64,000 bases of DNA, taken from assembly GCA_018729555.1 (NCBI GenBank), contig JAHHQG010000025.1:62001-126000 (forward strand). The letters are read 5' to 3'. Below, piece by piece: positions 18,592 through 30,065 of this stretch. The notes beneath the pieces are model-generated. The model saw nothing but the letters and a program-made list of their open reading frames with translations. It was not told the DNA's origin and did not search any database. Made by a program: the position numbers and the translations under genes. The DNA comes from Clostridiales bacterium. GTDB taxonomy: Bacteria; Bacillota; Sulfobacillia; RBS10-35. Positions within the stretch are counted from its first letter, which is position 1; every line of letters starts with the position of its first letter.

Positions 18592-19650
18592 ATGCCGGTG
18601 TCTTACCTGGATGAAGCCCTCCAGATGCTGAGGCGGATGGAAGAAGCCTGGAACCAGGGGGAAAAGGCAGCGCTCCTCATGGTGACCCAGGTGAAAGGCT
18701 CTTCCTATCGACTGCCGGGCGCCAAGATGATGATGGCGGAAAAGGGCCGCATGCTGGGGTCTTTGAGCGGGGGCTGCCTGGAAGGCGACCTCTTCTACTA
18801 CGCCGAGATGGCCATGAAGGAAGGAAAGCCCCGACTGGTCCAGTATGACCTCACGGAGACGGAGATCTGGACCCTGGGGATCGGCTGCAAGGGTGAGATG
18901 GAAGTGGCCATCCTTCCCATTTCTCGGGATGATCCCTTCTGGCGCTCCGTGAAAGAGGCCCTTTCCAGGGAAGAGCCCCTCACCCTCGTTCTGGAGCTCC
19001 CCGAAGGAACCCGGGCCCTTTACCGCGGCGGGGAGCTTCTCGCTTGGGACGGCCCTGGGCTTCCCTTCCCCCTTAAGGAGATCCTGGAGGATGGCTACAC
19101 CACCGGGACCCGGGCCGAAGTGAGGGAGCTGGAGGGGCGGCGGTTTTACGTGGACACCATGCGGCCGGCCGAGCGCCTCATCATCTGCGGGGCAGGCCTG
19201 GATGCGGTGCCCGTGGCTTCCCTGGCGGCCCGCAGCAACTTTCGCGTGACCATCCTCGATCCCCGGCCCGAATTCAACAGCCGGGCCCGCTTTCCCCAGT
19301 CGGACCATCTGGTGATGGAACCGGAAGAGGCTGATCCCAAGGCCCTCCAGGAAAGCTTTTGGCTCATCATGAATCACTTTCAGCGCCGGGACGAGGCGGC
19401 CCTGCGCCTCGCCCTTTCCGCCCGGCCCAAGTACGTGGGGGTTCTGGGCCCTCTCGCCCGCACCCTGGAGATGCTGGAGCACATCGGGGCCACCTTGGAG
19501 AGCGGCCCCATCCGGGCCCCTGTGGGCCTGGCCCTGGGGGCCGAGACCTTCGACGAGGTGGCGGTCTCCATCGTGGCGGAGCTCCTCATGGTGCGAAACG
19601 GCGCTTCGGGAAGGCCTCTTCACGGACAGCCGAAAATCCACGCTGTATAA
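18592..19650 (+). CDS. xdhC: XdhC/CoxI family molybdenum cofactor maturation protein
   Basis: A 352-residue XdhC-family protein. It binds molybdenum cofactor, promotes its sulfuration or insertion into xanthine dehydrogenase/CO dehydrogenase-type enzymes, and acts in the cytoplasm. The N-terminal XdhC domain shows KGSSYRLPGAKM, GSLSGGCLEGDL and LGIGCKGEMEV, motifs around the conserved Cys. The C-terminal Rossmann domain starts at about residue 195 with LIICGAGLDAVPVASLA. GCCCCCCGGAGGAGGCG precedes the ATG in the form of a strong AGGAGG site. It lies 147 bp before coxG and probably has its own promoter, but its role is surely to serve the cox operon. Confidence 0.9.
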   Translation: MPVSYLDEALQMLRRMEEAWNQGEKAALLMVTQVKGSSYRLPGAKMMMAEKGRMLGSLSGGCLEGDLFYYAEMAMKEGKPRLVQYDLTETEIWTLGIGCKGEMEVAILPISRDDPFWRSVKEALSREEPLTLVLELPEGTRALYRGGELLAWDGPGLPFPLKEILEDGYTTGTRAEVRELEGRRFYVDTMRPAERLIICGAGLDAVPVASLAARSNFRVTILDPRPEFNSRARFPQSDHLVMEPEEADPKALQESFWLIMNHFQRRDEAALRLALSARPKYVGVLGPLARTLEMLEHIGATLESGPIRAPVGLALGAETFDEVAVSIVAELLMVRNGASGRPLHGQPKIHAV

Positions 19651-19672
19651 TATTTACCGTTCCTGGATGGTA

Positions 19673-19702
19673 TTGACGGATTCTACCGATATTGTCCATA
19701 CT
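19673..19702 (+). promoter_or_regulatory. Candidate promoter of the coxGSLMDE operon
   Basis: TTGACG at 19673-19678, an 18-bp spacer, and CATACT at 19697-19702, within the 147-bp gap after xdhC and 95 bp before the coxG ATG. The gap is less GC-rich than its surroundings, as promoter regions often are. No repeat resembling a regulator site was evident. Confidence 0.45.
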
Positions 19703-19797
19703 GGACCTACCTGATCTTTCTTCCTCATTCCCGGCGTGTTCTAACGGGGCCCGTCCCCCTCTGCCCGGCCTCCGGACGCAAGACAGGAGGTGACGGC

Positions 19798-20244
19798 ATG
19801 GACATTCAGTACCGGTATACCTTTCCCTACCCTCGGGAAGCCGTGTGGGAGGCGCTGCGGGAGGAAGATGTCCTGCGGCGGCGCCTGCCGGGATGCCGGC
19901 GGCTGGAGAAGGTGGGGGAGGGGAAGTATGCCGCCGACCTGGGGCTGCAGGTGGGGCCCATCAGCGGCCTTTTCACCGGAGAAGTGGAGCTGGCCGACGC
20001 CCATCCGCCGGAGGGCTATCGCCTCCTCCTGAAAGGCGAGGGAAAGCCCGGCACCCTGGAGGCCGACGCCCTCATCCGCCTGGAGGAAGCCGACGGCCAA
20101 ACCCTCCTCACCTGCACAGCCCAGGCTCAAGTGACGGGGATCATGGCGTCGGTGGGCCAGCGGGCGATGGGGGGCATCGCCAACCTTCTCTTGGGCCAGT
20201 TCTTCAAAGGGGTGGAGGAGGAAATCCGGCAACGTCAGGGGTGA
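19798..20244 (+). CDS. coxG: CoxG family protein (SRPBCC fold)
   Basis: A 148-residue protein of the carbon monoxide dehydrogenase subunit G family. Landmarks are the N-terminal [23 protein letters not shown] region and the C-terminal [18 protein letters not shown] helix. In Oligotropha CoxG helps anchor CO dehydrogenase to the membrane; the fold is a START/SRPBCC helix-grip. ATG at 19798 follows an excellent AGGAGGTG site. It is the first gene of the structural cox operon, 13 bp before coxS. Confidence 0.88.
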   Translation: MDIQYRYTFPYPREAVWEALREEDVLRRRLPGCRRLEKVGEGKYAADLGLQVGPISGLFTGEVELADAHPPEGYRLLLKGEGKPGTLEADALIRLEEADGQTLLTCTAQAQVTGIMASVGQRAMGGIANLLLGQFFKGVEEEIRQRQG

Positions 20245-20257
20245 AGGGGGAAGGGAT

Positions 20258-20734
20258 GTGCCCGGAACCAAGACCATCGAGGTGACGGTCAACGGCCAGA
20301 TCCATCGGGCCGAGGTGGAACCCCGGCTCCTCCTGGTCCACTTTCTTCGGGATGTCCTGGGGCTGACGGGGACCCATATCGGCTGCGACACGAGCCAATG
20401 CGGCGTCTGTACGGTGCTGATGAACGGGCAGGCGGTGAAATCCTGTACGGTTCTGGCGGTGCAGGCGGATGGGGCGGAGATCACCACCGTCGAGGGCCTG
20501 GCCCAAAGCGGGCAGCTCCACCCCGTCCAGGAGGCCTTCTGGGAAAAGCACGGATTGCAGTGCGGCTTTTGCACGCCGGGGGCCATGATGCTGGCCATCG
20601 GCATCCTCCAGGAAAATCCCCGTCCGACGGAAGAAGAGATCCGCCACGGGTTAAACGGCATCATCTGCCGGTGCACCGGCTACCAGAACATCGTCCGGGC
20701 CGTTCAGCATGCCGCTGAACGGATGTCGGGCTGA
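20258..20734 (+). CDS. coxS: CO dehydrogenase-type small subunit, two [2Fe-2S] clusters
   Basis: The 158-residue iron-sulfur subunit of a molybdenum hydroxylase. The plant-type cluster is bound by C43, C48, C51 and C63 (CDTSQCGVC...C) and the second cluster by C102, C105, C137 and C139 (CGFC...CRC). It passes electrons from the molybdenum site in CoxL to FAD in CoxM. GTG at 20258 is preceded by GAAGGGGGAAGGG. The gene order S-L-M differs from the M-S-L order of the classical form I operon. Confidence 0.95.
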   Translation: MPGTKTIEVTVNGQIHRAEVEPRLLLVHFLRDVLGLTGTHIGCDTSQCGVCTVLMNGQAVKSCTVLAVQADGAEITTVEGLAQSGQLHPVQEAFWEKHGLQCGFCTPGAMMLAIGILQENPRPTEEEIRHGLNGIICRCTGYQNIVRAVQHAAERMSG

Positions 20735-20747
20735 GGGAGGGGACCCT

Positions 20748-23093
20748 ATGGCGAAGGTTTTCGGAGCGGCCGTCAAACGGCGGGAGGATCCTCGCCTCAT
20801 CACGGGCAAAGGCCGTTTTACCGACGACATCCAGCTGCCGGGCATGCTGTATGCCGCCATCCTCCGCAGCCCCCACGCCCATGCCCGGATCCGGAAGATC
20901 GACGTGGAGAAGGCTCGGAAGCTTCCCGGGGTGGTGGCCGTATTCACCGGGGCGGATCTGGAGGGGAAAGTCGGCCCCATCCCCACGGCCTGGCTCCCCC
21001 CGGGCTCCGACATCAAGACGCCTGCCCATCCGGCCCTGGCGAAAGAGAAAGTCCGCTACGTCGGCGACGGGGTGGCCATGGTGGTCGCCGAGAACCGCTA
21101 CATCGCCCGGGATGCCCTGGACCTCATCGAGGTGGATTACGAGGTCCTCCCGGCCGTCACCGATGCGGAAAGGGCCATGCAGGAAGGGGCGCCCCTTCTC
21201 CATGACGATGTGCCGTCCAACGTGGCCTTCCACTGGCAGGCGGGGAACGATCCCACGCCCGCCTTTGAGGAGGCGGAGGTGGTCATCCGCCAGCGCTTCC
21301 GCCAGCAGCGCCTCATCCCCAACGCCATGGAAACCCGAGCGGCCGTGGCCCAGTACAACAGCGGGACCGGCGAGATGACCCTCTACATGACGTCCCAAAA
21401 CCCCCACATCCACCGGGTGCTCCTCTCGGGGATCCTGGGGATCCCGGAACACAAGCTCCGGATCGTGGCGGTGGATGTGGGCGGGGGCTTTGGGTCCAAG
21501 ATCGCCTGCTACCCCGATGAGGCGCTGGTGGCCTTTGCCGCGAGGGAATTGGGTCGTCCGGTGAAGTGGAGCGAGGATCGATCGGAAAACTTCAAGGCCA
21601 CCACCCACGGGCGGGACGGCATCATCGAGGCGGAGCTGGCGGCCAAGAAGGACGGCACCCTCCTGGGCCTCAAGATCAAGCTGGTGGCCAACATGGGGGC
21701 CTATCTTTCGACGGCTGGGCCGGGGGTGCCCACCATCCTCTTCGGCCTCATCACTCCAGGGTGCTACACCATCCCCTATGTCCATGTGGACGTCTACGGC
21801 GTCCTCACCAACACCACCCCCGTGGACGCCTACCGGGGGGCGGGAAGGCCTGAAGCCACCTACACCATCGAGCGCCTGGTGGACCTTCTGGCCATGGAGC
21901 TGGGGATGGATCCTGTGGAGGTGAGGAAGAAGAACTTCATCCCCGCCGACGCCTTCCCCTACCCCACCCCCACGGGCTTGGAATACGACAGCGGAAACTA
22001 CCTCGGGACTCTGGAAAAGGCCCTCAAAATCTTGGATTACGAAGGCTGGCGGAAGAAACAGGAGGAGTTCCGGAAAGAAGGCCGCTACATCGGCATCGGG
22101 TGGTCCACTTACGTGGAGATCTGCGGCCTGGGTCCCTCCCAGGTGGCAGGGGCGGTGGGGTTCCAAGGGGGCCTCTATGAAAGCGCCACCGTCCGCTTCC
22201 ACCCCACGGGGAAGGTGACGGTCTTCACCGGCACTTCCCCCCACGGCCAGGGAGAGGAGACCACCTTCGCCCAGCTGGTGGCCGATCGCTTCGGCATCCC
22301 CGTGGAGGATGTGGAGGTGGTCCACGGCGACACCGATCGCATCCCCATGGGCTGGGGAACCTACGGTTCCCGGACGACCCCCGTGGGGGGAAGCGCCATC
22401 GCCGTGGCGGCCGACCGGGTCCTGGAAAAGGCCAAGAAGATCGCCGCTCATATGTTGGAAGTGGCGGAGGAGGACGTGGCCTTTGACGCGGGGATCTTCC
22501 AGGTGAAGGGTATGCCCGACAAGCAGGTGACGCTGCAGGATGTCGTCCTTCAAGCTTACCTCGCCTGGAACCTTCCCCCGGGGATGGAACCGGGGCTGGA
22601 AGCCCAGGCTTTCTACGATCCCGTCAACTTCACCTACCCCTTTGGCGCCCACGCCTGCGTCACGGAGGTGGATCCCGAAACGGGCGACGTGAAGATCCTC
22701 CGCTACGTGGCGGTGGATGACTGCGGACCCATCATCAACCCCATGATCGTGGAAGGGCAGGTCCACGGAGGCGTGGTGCAGGGCATCGGGCAGGCCCTTT
22801 GGGAAGAGGCGGTCTACGGTGAAAACGGCCAGCTCCTGACGGGCACCTTCCAGGATTACGCCATGCCTAAGGCGCGCTTCTTCCCCATGATCGAAACGGA
22901 CCATACGGTGACCCCTTCGCCCCACAACCCCCTGGGGGTAAAGGGAGTGGGGGAGACGGGCACCATCGCCGCCACGCCCGCGGTGGTCAACGCGGTGGTG
23001 GATGCCCTGCGCCCCTTTGGCGTCCGGGACCTGGAGATGCCCCTCAAGCCGGAGAAGATCTGGAAGATCCTTTCGGGGAGGAAAGAGGCATGA
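20748..23093 (+). CDS. coxL: Molybdenum hydroxylase large subunit, CoxL form II type
   Basis: The 781-residue catalytic subunit binding the molybdopterin cofactor. It contains the FTDDIQLPGMLYAAILRSPHAHA start typical of CoxL/XdhA proteins, VDVGGGFGSKIACYPDE, and the GVGETG loop near the end with the catalytic Glu. The active-site loop reads A361-Y-R-G-A-G-R367. This AYRGAGR form marks form II CoxL-like proteins, not form I CO dehydrogenases (AYxCSFR), so CO is not assured as substrate. ATG at 20748 follows GAGGGAGGGG; the longer frame into coxS lacks support. The stop overlaps the coxM start. Confidence 0.93.
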   Translation: MAKVFGAAVKRREDPRLITGKGRFTDDIQLPGMLYAAILRSPHAHARIRKIDVEKARKLPGVVAVFTGADLEGKVGPIPTAWLPPGSDIKTPAHPALAKEKVRYVGDGVAMVVAENRYIARDALDLIEVDYEVLPAVTDAERAMQEGAPLLHDDVPSNVAFHWQAGNDPTPAFEEAEVVIRQRFRQQRLIPNAMETRAAVAQYNSGTGEMTLYMTSQNPHIHRVLLSGILGIPEHKLRIVAVDVGGGFGSKIACYPDEALVAFAARELGRPVKWSEDRSENFKATTHGRDGIIEAELAAKKDGTLLGLKIKLVANMGAYLSTAGPGVPTILFGLITPGCYTIPYVHVDVYGVLTNTTPVDAYRGAGRPEATYTIERLVDLLAMELGMDPVEVRKKNFIPADAFPYPTPTGLEYDSGNYLGTLEKALKILDYEGWRKKQEEFRKEGRYIGIGWSTYVEICGLGPSQVAGAVGFQGGLYESATVRFHPTGKVTVFTGTSPHGQGEETTFAQLVADRFGIPVEDVEVVHGDTDRIPMGWGTYGSRTTPVGGSAIAVAADRVLEKAKKIAAHMLEVAEEDVAFDAGIFQVKGMPDKQVTLQDVVLQAYLAWNLPPGMEPGLEAQAFYDPVNFTYPFGAHACVTEVDPETGDVKILRYVAVDDCGPIINPMIVEGQVHGGVVQGIGQALWEEAVYGENGQLLTGTFQDYAMPKARFFPMIETDHTVTPSPHNPLGVKGVGETGTIAATPAVVNAVVDALRPFGVRDLEMPLKPEKIWKILSGRKEA

Positions 23094-23947
23094 TCCCTGC
23101 AGCCTTTGACTACGAGCGGGCTACGTCGGTGGAGGAAGCCATCCGCCTCCTCCAGTCCCGCAAGGGGGAGGCCAAGATCCTGGCAGGGGGCCACAGCCTC
23201 TTGCCCCTCATGAAGTTGCGGTTAGCCACGCCGGCCTTCCTGGTGGACATCGGCGGGATTCAGGAGCTAAAGGGCATCCGCCGGGAAGGGGATGATCTTG
23301 GGGTGGGAGCCCTCACCACCCATTCGGAACTGGCAAAAGACCCCGTGGTGAGGGAGACCCTCCCCCTCCTTGCGGAGGCGGCGAGCCTCATCGGGGATCT
23401 CCAGGTGCGCAACCGGGGTACGGTGGGAGGGAATCTCGCCGGCGCCGATCCTGCCTCCGACCTCCCCGCCCTGGCCCTCGCTTTGGAGGCCCGGCTGGAG
23501 GTGCAGGGGCCCGATGGGGTGAGGGAAGTGGCGGCGGAGGATTTCATCCTGGGCCCCTTCCTCACTTCCCTGGCGGACGATGAGGTGGTGCGGAAAGTCC
23601 GCTTCCCCATCCCCCAAGGGTCCTGGAAAGGCGCCTACGTCAAATACGAGCATCCAGCCTCCGGCTATGCCGTGGTAGGGGTGGCGGCCGTCCTCTCCCT
23701 GGATGAAGGCGGTGCCATCCGGGAGGCGCGGGTGGCCATCACGGGAGCGGCCGACATGGCCTATCGGGCGAGAGGGGTGGAAGCGGCCCTGAAGGGTCGG
23801 AAGCCGGAGGAAGCCGTCCTGAGGGAGGCGGCGGAGAAGGCGGCGGAAGGGGCCAGCTTCTCCGGCGATCTCTTCGCCTCGGCCGATTACCGCCGCCACC
23901 TGGCGAAGGTCTATACTAAGAGGGCACTCCAAAAAGCCCTTGCCTGA
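23090..23947 (+). CDS. coxM: CO dehydrogenase-type medium subunit, FAD-binding
   Basis: The 285-residue flavoprotein subunit. FAD-binding motifs are AGGHSLLPLMKLRLA near residue 31 and the later RNRGTVGGNLAGADPASDLP near 105. It accepts electrons from CoxS and hands them to quinone or another carrier. The ATG at 23090 overlaps the coxL stop in an ATGA. The C-terminal domain includes YRRHLAKVYTKRAL, the usual end of CoxM/CutB proteins. Confidence 0.95.
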   Translation: MIPAAFDYERATSVEEAIRLLQSRKGEAKILAGGHSLLPLMKLRLATPAFLVDIGGIQELKGIRREGDDLGVGALTTHSELAKDPVVRETLPLLAEAASLIGDLQVRNRGTVGGNLAGADPASDLPALALALEARLEVQGPDGVREVAAEDFILGPFLTSLADDEVVRKVRFPIPQGSWKGAYVKYEHPASGYAVVGVAAVLSLDEGGAIREARVAITGAADMAYRARGVEAALKGRKPEEAVLREAAEKAAEGASFSGDLFASADYRRHLAKVYTKRALQKALA

Positions 23948-23997
23948 GGTTTGCTGGACGAAAGAAGGGGTCGGCCCTGAGGAATCCCTTTGCCACC

Positions 23998-24912
23998 GTG
24001 GATCAGGTGGAAGAAGCCCTCCGCCGCCAGGGGTACGTGGCGGAGCGGTCCCTGGCGACGGCCATCTTCCTCACTCTGGCTCTGGAGCGCCCCCTCTTTT
24101 TAGAGGGAGAACCCGGGGTGGGAAAGACGGAAGTGGCCAAGGTCCTGGCCGGAGCCCTGGGCCGGCCCCTCATCCGTCTCCAGTGTTACGAAGGCATCGA
24201 TCGGCAAAGCGCCCTTTACGAGTGGAACTTCCCCAAGCAGATGCTCCACATCCGCCTGGCGGAGGCCGCTCGCGGGGAAAAGGAGCGGGACGAAGGCTGG
24301 CGGAAGGAGCTGGAGGACGATCTCTTTTCTCCGAAGTTTCTCCTCCGCCGGCCTCTTTTGGCGGCCATCGACCCCGAAGGTTCGGCGCCGGTCCTCCTCA
24401 TCGACGAAGTGGATCGCAGCGATGAGGAGTTTGAGGCTTTTCTCCTGGAACTTCTTTCGGAATTTCAGGTGACCATTCCGGAGATGGGGACGGTGAGGGC
24501 GAAAGAAAAGCCCGTGGTGATCCTCACCTCCAACCGCACCCGGGAGGTCCACGATGCCCTCAAGCGGCGCTGCCTCTACCATTGGATTGATTATCCCAGC
24601 TTTGCCAAGGAGCTGGAGATCGTCCTCACCAAGGTGCCCGAGATCCCGCAGGAGCTGGCGGCCCGCATCTGCCGGTTCAGCCAGCGCCTGCGGGAGGAGC
24701 CCCTCTTGAAAAAGCCGGGGGTGGCGGAGACCCTCCATTGGGCCGAGGCCCTTTTGGCCCTCGGGGTTCGCCGCCTAGAACCCCAGGTGGTGGAGGAGAC
24801 CCTGGGCTGCCTTTTGAAATACCGGGATGACCTGGAAGCCCTCACGGCGCCCCACGAGGGGCAGCCTTCCTACCGGCGCATCCTGGAGGAGATCGAGGCG
24901 GTCCCCCTATGA
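23998..24912 (+). CDS. coxD: MoxR-type AAA+ ATPase, CoxD-like
   Basis: AAA+ ATPase of about 304 residues with Walker A GEPGVGKTEVAK (about residues 38-49), Walker B LLIDEVDRSDEEFEAF and sensor motif LTSNRTREVHDALKRRC. In Oligotropha, CoxD is the MoxR-like chaperone ATPase that helps build the [CuSMoO2] centre of CO dehydrogenase with CoxE. GTG at 23998 is the first standard start, but coding-like sequence continues upstream (LRNPFATVD) and a CTG at 23977 sits after GAAGAAGGGG, so the real N-terminus may be seven residues longer. It overlaps coxE by 4 bp. Confidence 0.88.
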   Translation: MDQVEEALRRQGYVAERSLATAIFLTLALERPLFLEGEPGVGKTEVAKVLAGALGRPLIRLQCYEGIDRQSALYEWNFPKQMLHIRLAEAARGEKERDEGWRKELEDDLFSPKFLLRRPLLAAIDPEGSAPVLLIDEVDRSDEEFEAFLLELLSEFQVTIPEMGTVRAKEKPVVILTSNRTREVHDALKRRCLYHWIDYPSFAKELEIVLTKVPEIPQELAARICRFSQRLREEPLLKKPGVAETLHWAEALLALGVRRLEPQVVEETLGCLLKYRDDLEALTAPHEGQPSYRRILEEIEAVPL

Positions 24913-26063
24913 GCGGAAGGCTCCAGCCGGATCCCCGCCGCCTCACGTCCAATCTCCTGGCCTTTATGAGAGGCCTCCGGCGCATGGGTTTCCGGGTGGG
25001 GGGGACCGACATCGCCCTCGCCCTGGAGGCCCTGACCTTCCTCCCTCTGGAAGACGAGGAGGCCGTTCGGGATGGCCTGCGGGCGGTCCTCGCCCGGGAT
25101 CCTCTCCAGATGCGCCTCTTCGACCTGGCCTGGCGCCAGTACGGTTACCTCTTGGTGGGGGTGCGGGACCCCCGCCTGGCCTCCCAAACCCTCCTCGCCA
25201 GCACCGCCCGCCTCCGGGCGCGGTGGAAAGAGAAACCGCAGGTGGTGTGGCTGGGCGGGGAAAGGGAGGACGGGAGCGTCCGCGAAGGCCGCCTGACGGT
25301 GAGGGGCGGGCGGAGCGCCGCTGAAATCTTCAAGGGAGGGGGATGGGCACCCCTCACGCCTGATGAAAGGGAGGAGATGGAACGCCTTTCCCTGGGCCCC
25401 CTCTGGAGGCCGGGCCGGCGCCGCAAAGCCGGCCGCAAGGGAGAGGAGTGGGACCCTTCCGCCACCTGGCGCCGGGCGCTCCGGCAGGGGGAGAGCTGGG
25501 AGCTCATGCGGAGGCGGAAGGTGCGACGAAAAGAGCGCACCGTGTGGATCTTGGATGTGAGCGGATCCATGGAACCCTATAGCCGCATGGTCCTTCGGTT
25601 TCTCCACACCCTCCTCCGAAAGGGTATTCCCCTGGAGGCCTTTGTCATCAGCACCCGGGTCACCCGCATCACCCCGGCCCTCCAAGGCCGGGATGCCGAC
25701 CATGCCCTGGCGGAGGCCGTCCGGGCAGCTCCCGACTGGTCGGGGGGAACCCGGCTGGCCCGGGGCCTGAAATCCCTGGAGGCGACGGGGCGCCGCTTCC
25801 TCAAGGGAGCGGGGATCATGCTGGTCACCGACGGCCTCGAGGGGGAGGATCCCACGGGCCTGGACGAGGGCGTGAAGCGCCTGCGGCGCTGGGCCCGTTG
25901 GCTGGTCTGGTTGAACCCGGCGGCATCCTACCCCGGGTACCGTCCCTTGGCCCGGGGAGCTTCCATCCTCCAAGAGGTCGCCCATGCCGCCTGGCCCGGC
26001 CGCACATGGGAGGATCTGGAGGAGGCCTGGCGGCGCCTTCGGTCCCTCCGCCCCACCTTCTAA
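24909..26063 (+). CDS. coxE: VWA-domain maturation protein, CoxE-like
   Basis: A 384-residue protein with an N-terminal helical region and a C-terminal von Willebrand A domain. The MIDAS motif D-V-S-G-S-M lies at about residue 217, with the further Thr (SGGTRLARGL) and Asp (VTDGLEGED) ligands. CoxE proteins pair with MoxR-type CoxD for metallocentre assembly of CO dehydrogenase. A highly basic Arg/Lys-rich linker (about residues 160-210, RPGRRRKAGRKGEE and MRRRKVRRKER) joins the two halves. It ends the cox operon, only 6 bp before the rplU promoter. Confidence 0.88.
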   Translation: MSGRLQPDPRRLTSNLLAFMRGLRRMGFRVGGTDIALALEALTFLPLEDEEAVRDGLRAVLARDPLQMRLFDLAWRQYGYLLVGVRDPRLASQTLLASTARLRARWKEKPQVVWLGGEREDGSVREGRLTVRGGRSAAEIFKGGGWAPLTPDEREEMERLSLGPLWRPGRRRKAGRKGEEWDPSATWRRALRQGESWELMRRRKVRRKERTVWILDVSGSMEPYSRMVLRFLHTLLRKGIPLEAFVISTRVTRITPALQGRDADHALAEAVRAAPDWSGGTRLARGLKSLEATGRRFLKGAGIMLVTDGLEGEDPTGLDEGVKRLRRWARWLVWLNPAASYPGYRPLARGASILQEVAHAAWPGRTWEDLEEAWRRLRSLRPTF

Positions 26064-26069
26064 CCCGAA

Positions 26070-26098
26070 TTGTGGTGCCTCGCCCGTTCTGCTATCAT
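26070..26098 (+). promoter_or_regulatory. rplU: Promoter of the rplU-prp-rpmA operon
   Basis: TTGTGG at 26070-26075, a 17-bp spacer and TATCAT at 26093-26098, about 41 bp before the rplU ATG. The leader is too short for a full L21 leader RNA structure to be evident by eye. Confidence 0.65.
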
Positions 26099-26138
26099 AC
26101 GTTGATGCATGTTGCCAGCAGGAGCTGAGGAGGCCATC

Positions 26139-26450
26139 ATGTACGCCATCATCGAGACGGGTGGAAAGCAGTACCGGGTGTCGCCGGGAGATGTGGTGGA
26201 AGTGGAAAAGCTTCCCCAGGAAGAGGGGGCGCCGGTCACCTTCGATCGGGTCCTCCTGGTGGCCGACGGGGAGAAGGTGCAGGTGGGGAACCCCTTCCTC
26301 CCGGGTGTGACGGTGAAGGGCACCCTTCTTGGGCAGATCAAAGGTAAGAAGATCATCGTCTTTAAGTACCGGGCCAAGACCAACTACCGCCGCAAAAAGG
26401 GCCATCGCCAGCGCCTGAGCCGGGTGCGGATCGAGAGCATCGAGGGATAA
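26139..26450 (+). CDS. rplU: 50S ribosomal protein L21 (bL21)
   Basis: A 103-residue ribosomal protein that binds 23S rRNA. It begins MYAIIETGGKQYRVSPGD and has the signature FKYRAKTNYRRKKGHRQ close to the C-terminus, both diagnostic. ATG at 26139 after GAGGAGGCC is the right start; the upstream ATG at 26109 would add ten residues not seen in the family. First gene of the L21-Prp-L27 operon conserved in Bacillota. Confidence 0.98.
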   Translation: MYAIIETGGKQYRVSPGDVVEVEKLPQEEGAPVTFDRVLLVADGEKVQVGNPFLPGVTVKGTLLGQIKGKKIIVFKYRAKTNYRRKKGHRQRLSRVRIESIEG

Positions 26451-26451
26451 G

Positions 26452-26781
26452 GTGATCCGCGTCCTCATTGAGCGGGATGAGGTGGGCCGGGTGGCCCGGA
26501 TGACGGTTGAGGGCCATGCGGGTATGGCCCCAAAGGGAGCGGATGTGGTCTGCGCCGCTGCGTCGGCCATCGCCCAGACGGCCGTGCTGGGGGTGGAGGG
26601 CCAGGGGATTCCGGCGCAGGTGGAAAAGCGCGAGGGGTTTCTCCGGCTGGAGGTCAGCTATCCCCCGGGAGGCCGAAGCGTGGGGGCGGCGGCCATCCTG
26701 GAGGCGGCAGCCACGGGCCTGAAGGTTTTGTCGGAAGAAAACCCCAAGCACGTGCGCTATGGTGAGAAAGAGAAAGGGTGA
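26452..26781 (+). CDS. prp: Ribosomal-processing cysteine protease Prp
   Basis: A 109-residue cysteine protease (old name YsxB) that removes the N-terminal extension of ribosomal protein L27 before or during ribosome assembly. The catalytic dyad H22 (EGHAG) and C34 (DVVCAAASA) is present at the same positions as in the characterised Staphylococcus enzyme. GTG at 26452 is 2 bp after the rplU stop. The presence of the cleavable extension in the L27 encoded next door supports the assignment. Confidence 0.93.
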   Translation: MIRVLIERDEVGRVARMTVEGHAGMAPKGADVVCAAASAIAQTAVLGVEGQGIPAQVEKREGFLRLEVSYPPGGRSVGAAAILEAAATGLKVLSEENPKHVRYGEKEKG

Positions 26782-26786
26782 AGGTC

Positions 26787-27075
26787 ATGAAACGCCTGGA
26801 ACTGCAGCTTTTCGCCACTAAGAAGGGCGGCGGGAGCACCAAGAACGGCCGGGACAGCCGGTCGAAGCGCCTTGGGGTCAAGCGGTTCGACGGGCAATAT
26901 GTGGAGCCTGGCACCATCATCGTTCGGCAGCGGGGCACCCGGATCTATCCCGGGCGCAACGTAAAACGGGGGGGCGACGACACCCTTTTTGCCACCGTGG
27001 CGGGGATCGTCCGGTTCGATACCCGCAACCGGTCCCGCAAGCGGGTGCACGTGGAGCCCCTCACCAGTGCCGAAC

Positions 27076-27089
<14 letters not shown>
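26787..27089 (+). CDS. rpmA: 50S ribosomal protein L27 (bL27) with Prp-cleavable N-terminus
   Basis: A 100-residue protein of the large subunit whose N-terminal tail reaches the peptidyl transferase centre. From ATG 26787 the protein starts [24 protein letters not shown]; the ELQLFA stretch is the Prp recognition element, with cleavage expected after Ala10 to expose the TKKGGGS tail. An upstream GTG at 26778 is disfavoured because GAAAGGGTGAAGG serves as the site for 26787. The C-terminus ([13 protein letters not shown]) is a little longer than usual and overlaps the next gene by 14 bp. Confidence 0.97.
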
Positions 27090-29471
<2,382 letters not shown>

Positions 29472-29482
<11 letters not shown>

Positions 29483-30065
29483 GGAACGCCGTCAGGCCAT
29501 CATCCGCTACCTCGAGGAGCACCTGAGTCCGGCCCGCTACCGCCATTCCCTGGAAGTGGGTCGCCTGGCCCGGGAACTGGCCCGGCGCTTTGGCGTCCAA
29601 GAAGAGGGCGCGGAACTTGCCGGTTTGTGGCACGATGCAGCCAAGGAGGTGCCCATGGCGGAGCAGCAAGCCTGGGCCAGGAAAGCCGGCCTTGATGCCG
29701 ACATCATACGGTATGCCCCGCAGGTGCTCCACGGGCCCCTGGCAGCAGAGCGGTGGAAAGAGCTTTTCGGGGAGCTTCCTGGCGATGAGGCCATCCTGGA
29801 GGCGGTGGCTACCCATACCACGGGAGCGGCGGGGATGGGGAAGGTGGCCCTGACGGTGTTTGTGGCGGATTTTCTCGAAGAAGGTCACGGCACCGGGGCA
29901 AGCCCCGAAGCTCAGGAGGCAGCCCAGGCAAAAACCCTTGAAGAAGCAGGGTTTTTTGTGGCCAAAGCCAAGCTCGCCCACCTGGCCGCCCATGGGCGCT
30001 GGATCGCCCCGGACCTTCTTTTTTGCTACAACTATCTCTGGTCCCGGGCTAGGGGAGAGGAGTGA
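29472..30065 (+). CDS. yqeK: HD-domain phosphohydrolase YqeK (diadenosine tetraphosphatase family)
   Basis: A 197-residue HD-superfamily protein. Metal ligands include H25 (RYRHSLEVG), H54-D55 (LWHDAAKE) and the later THTTG. Members of this family hydrolyse Ap4A symmetrically and are clustered with nadD, as here. TTG at 29472 overlaps the nadD stop; the site GAAGGG is very close, so initiation may depend on coupling. The C-terminal part is helical (WIAPDLLFCYNYLWSRARG). Confidence 0.88.

Noticed and set aside
20661-22925. Long minus-strand frame of 754 codons opposite coxL
   Set aside because: It mirrors the codon pattern of a GC-rich gene on the other strand, has His/Gly/Pro/Arg-rich composition without any family motif, and coxL is certain.
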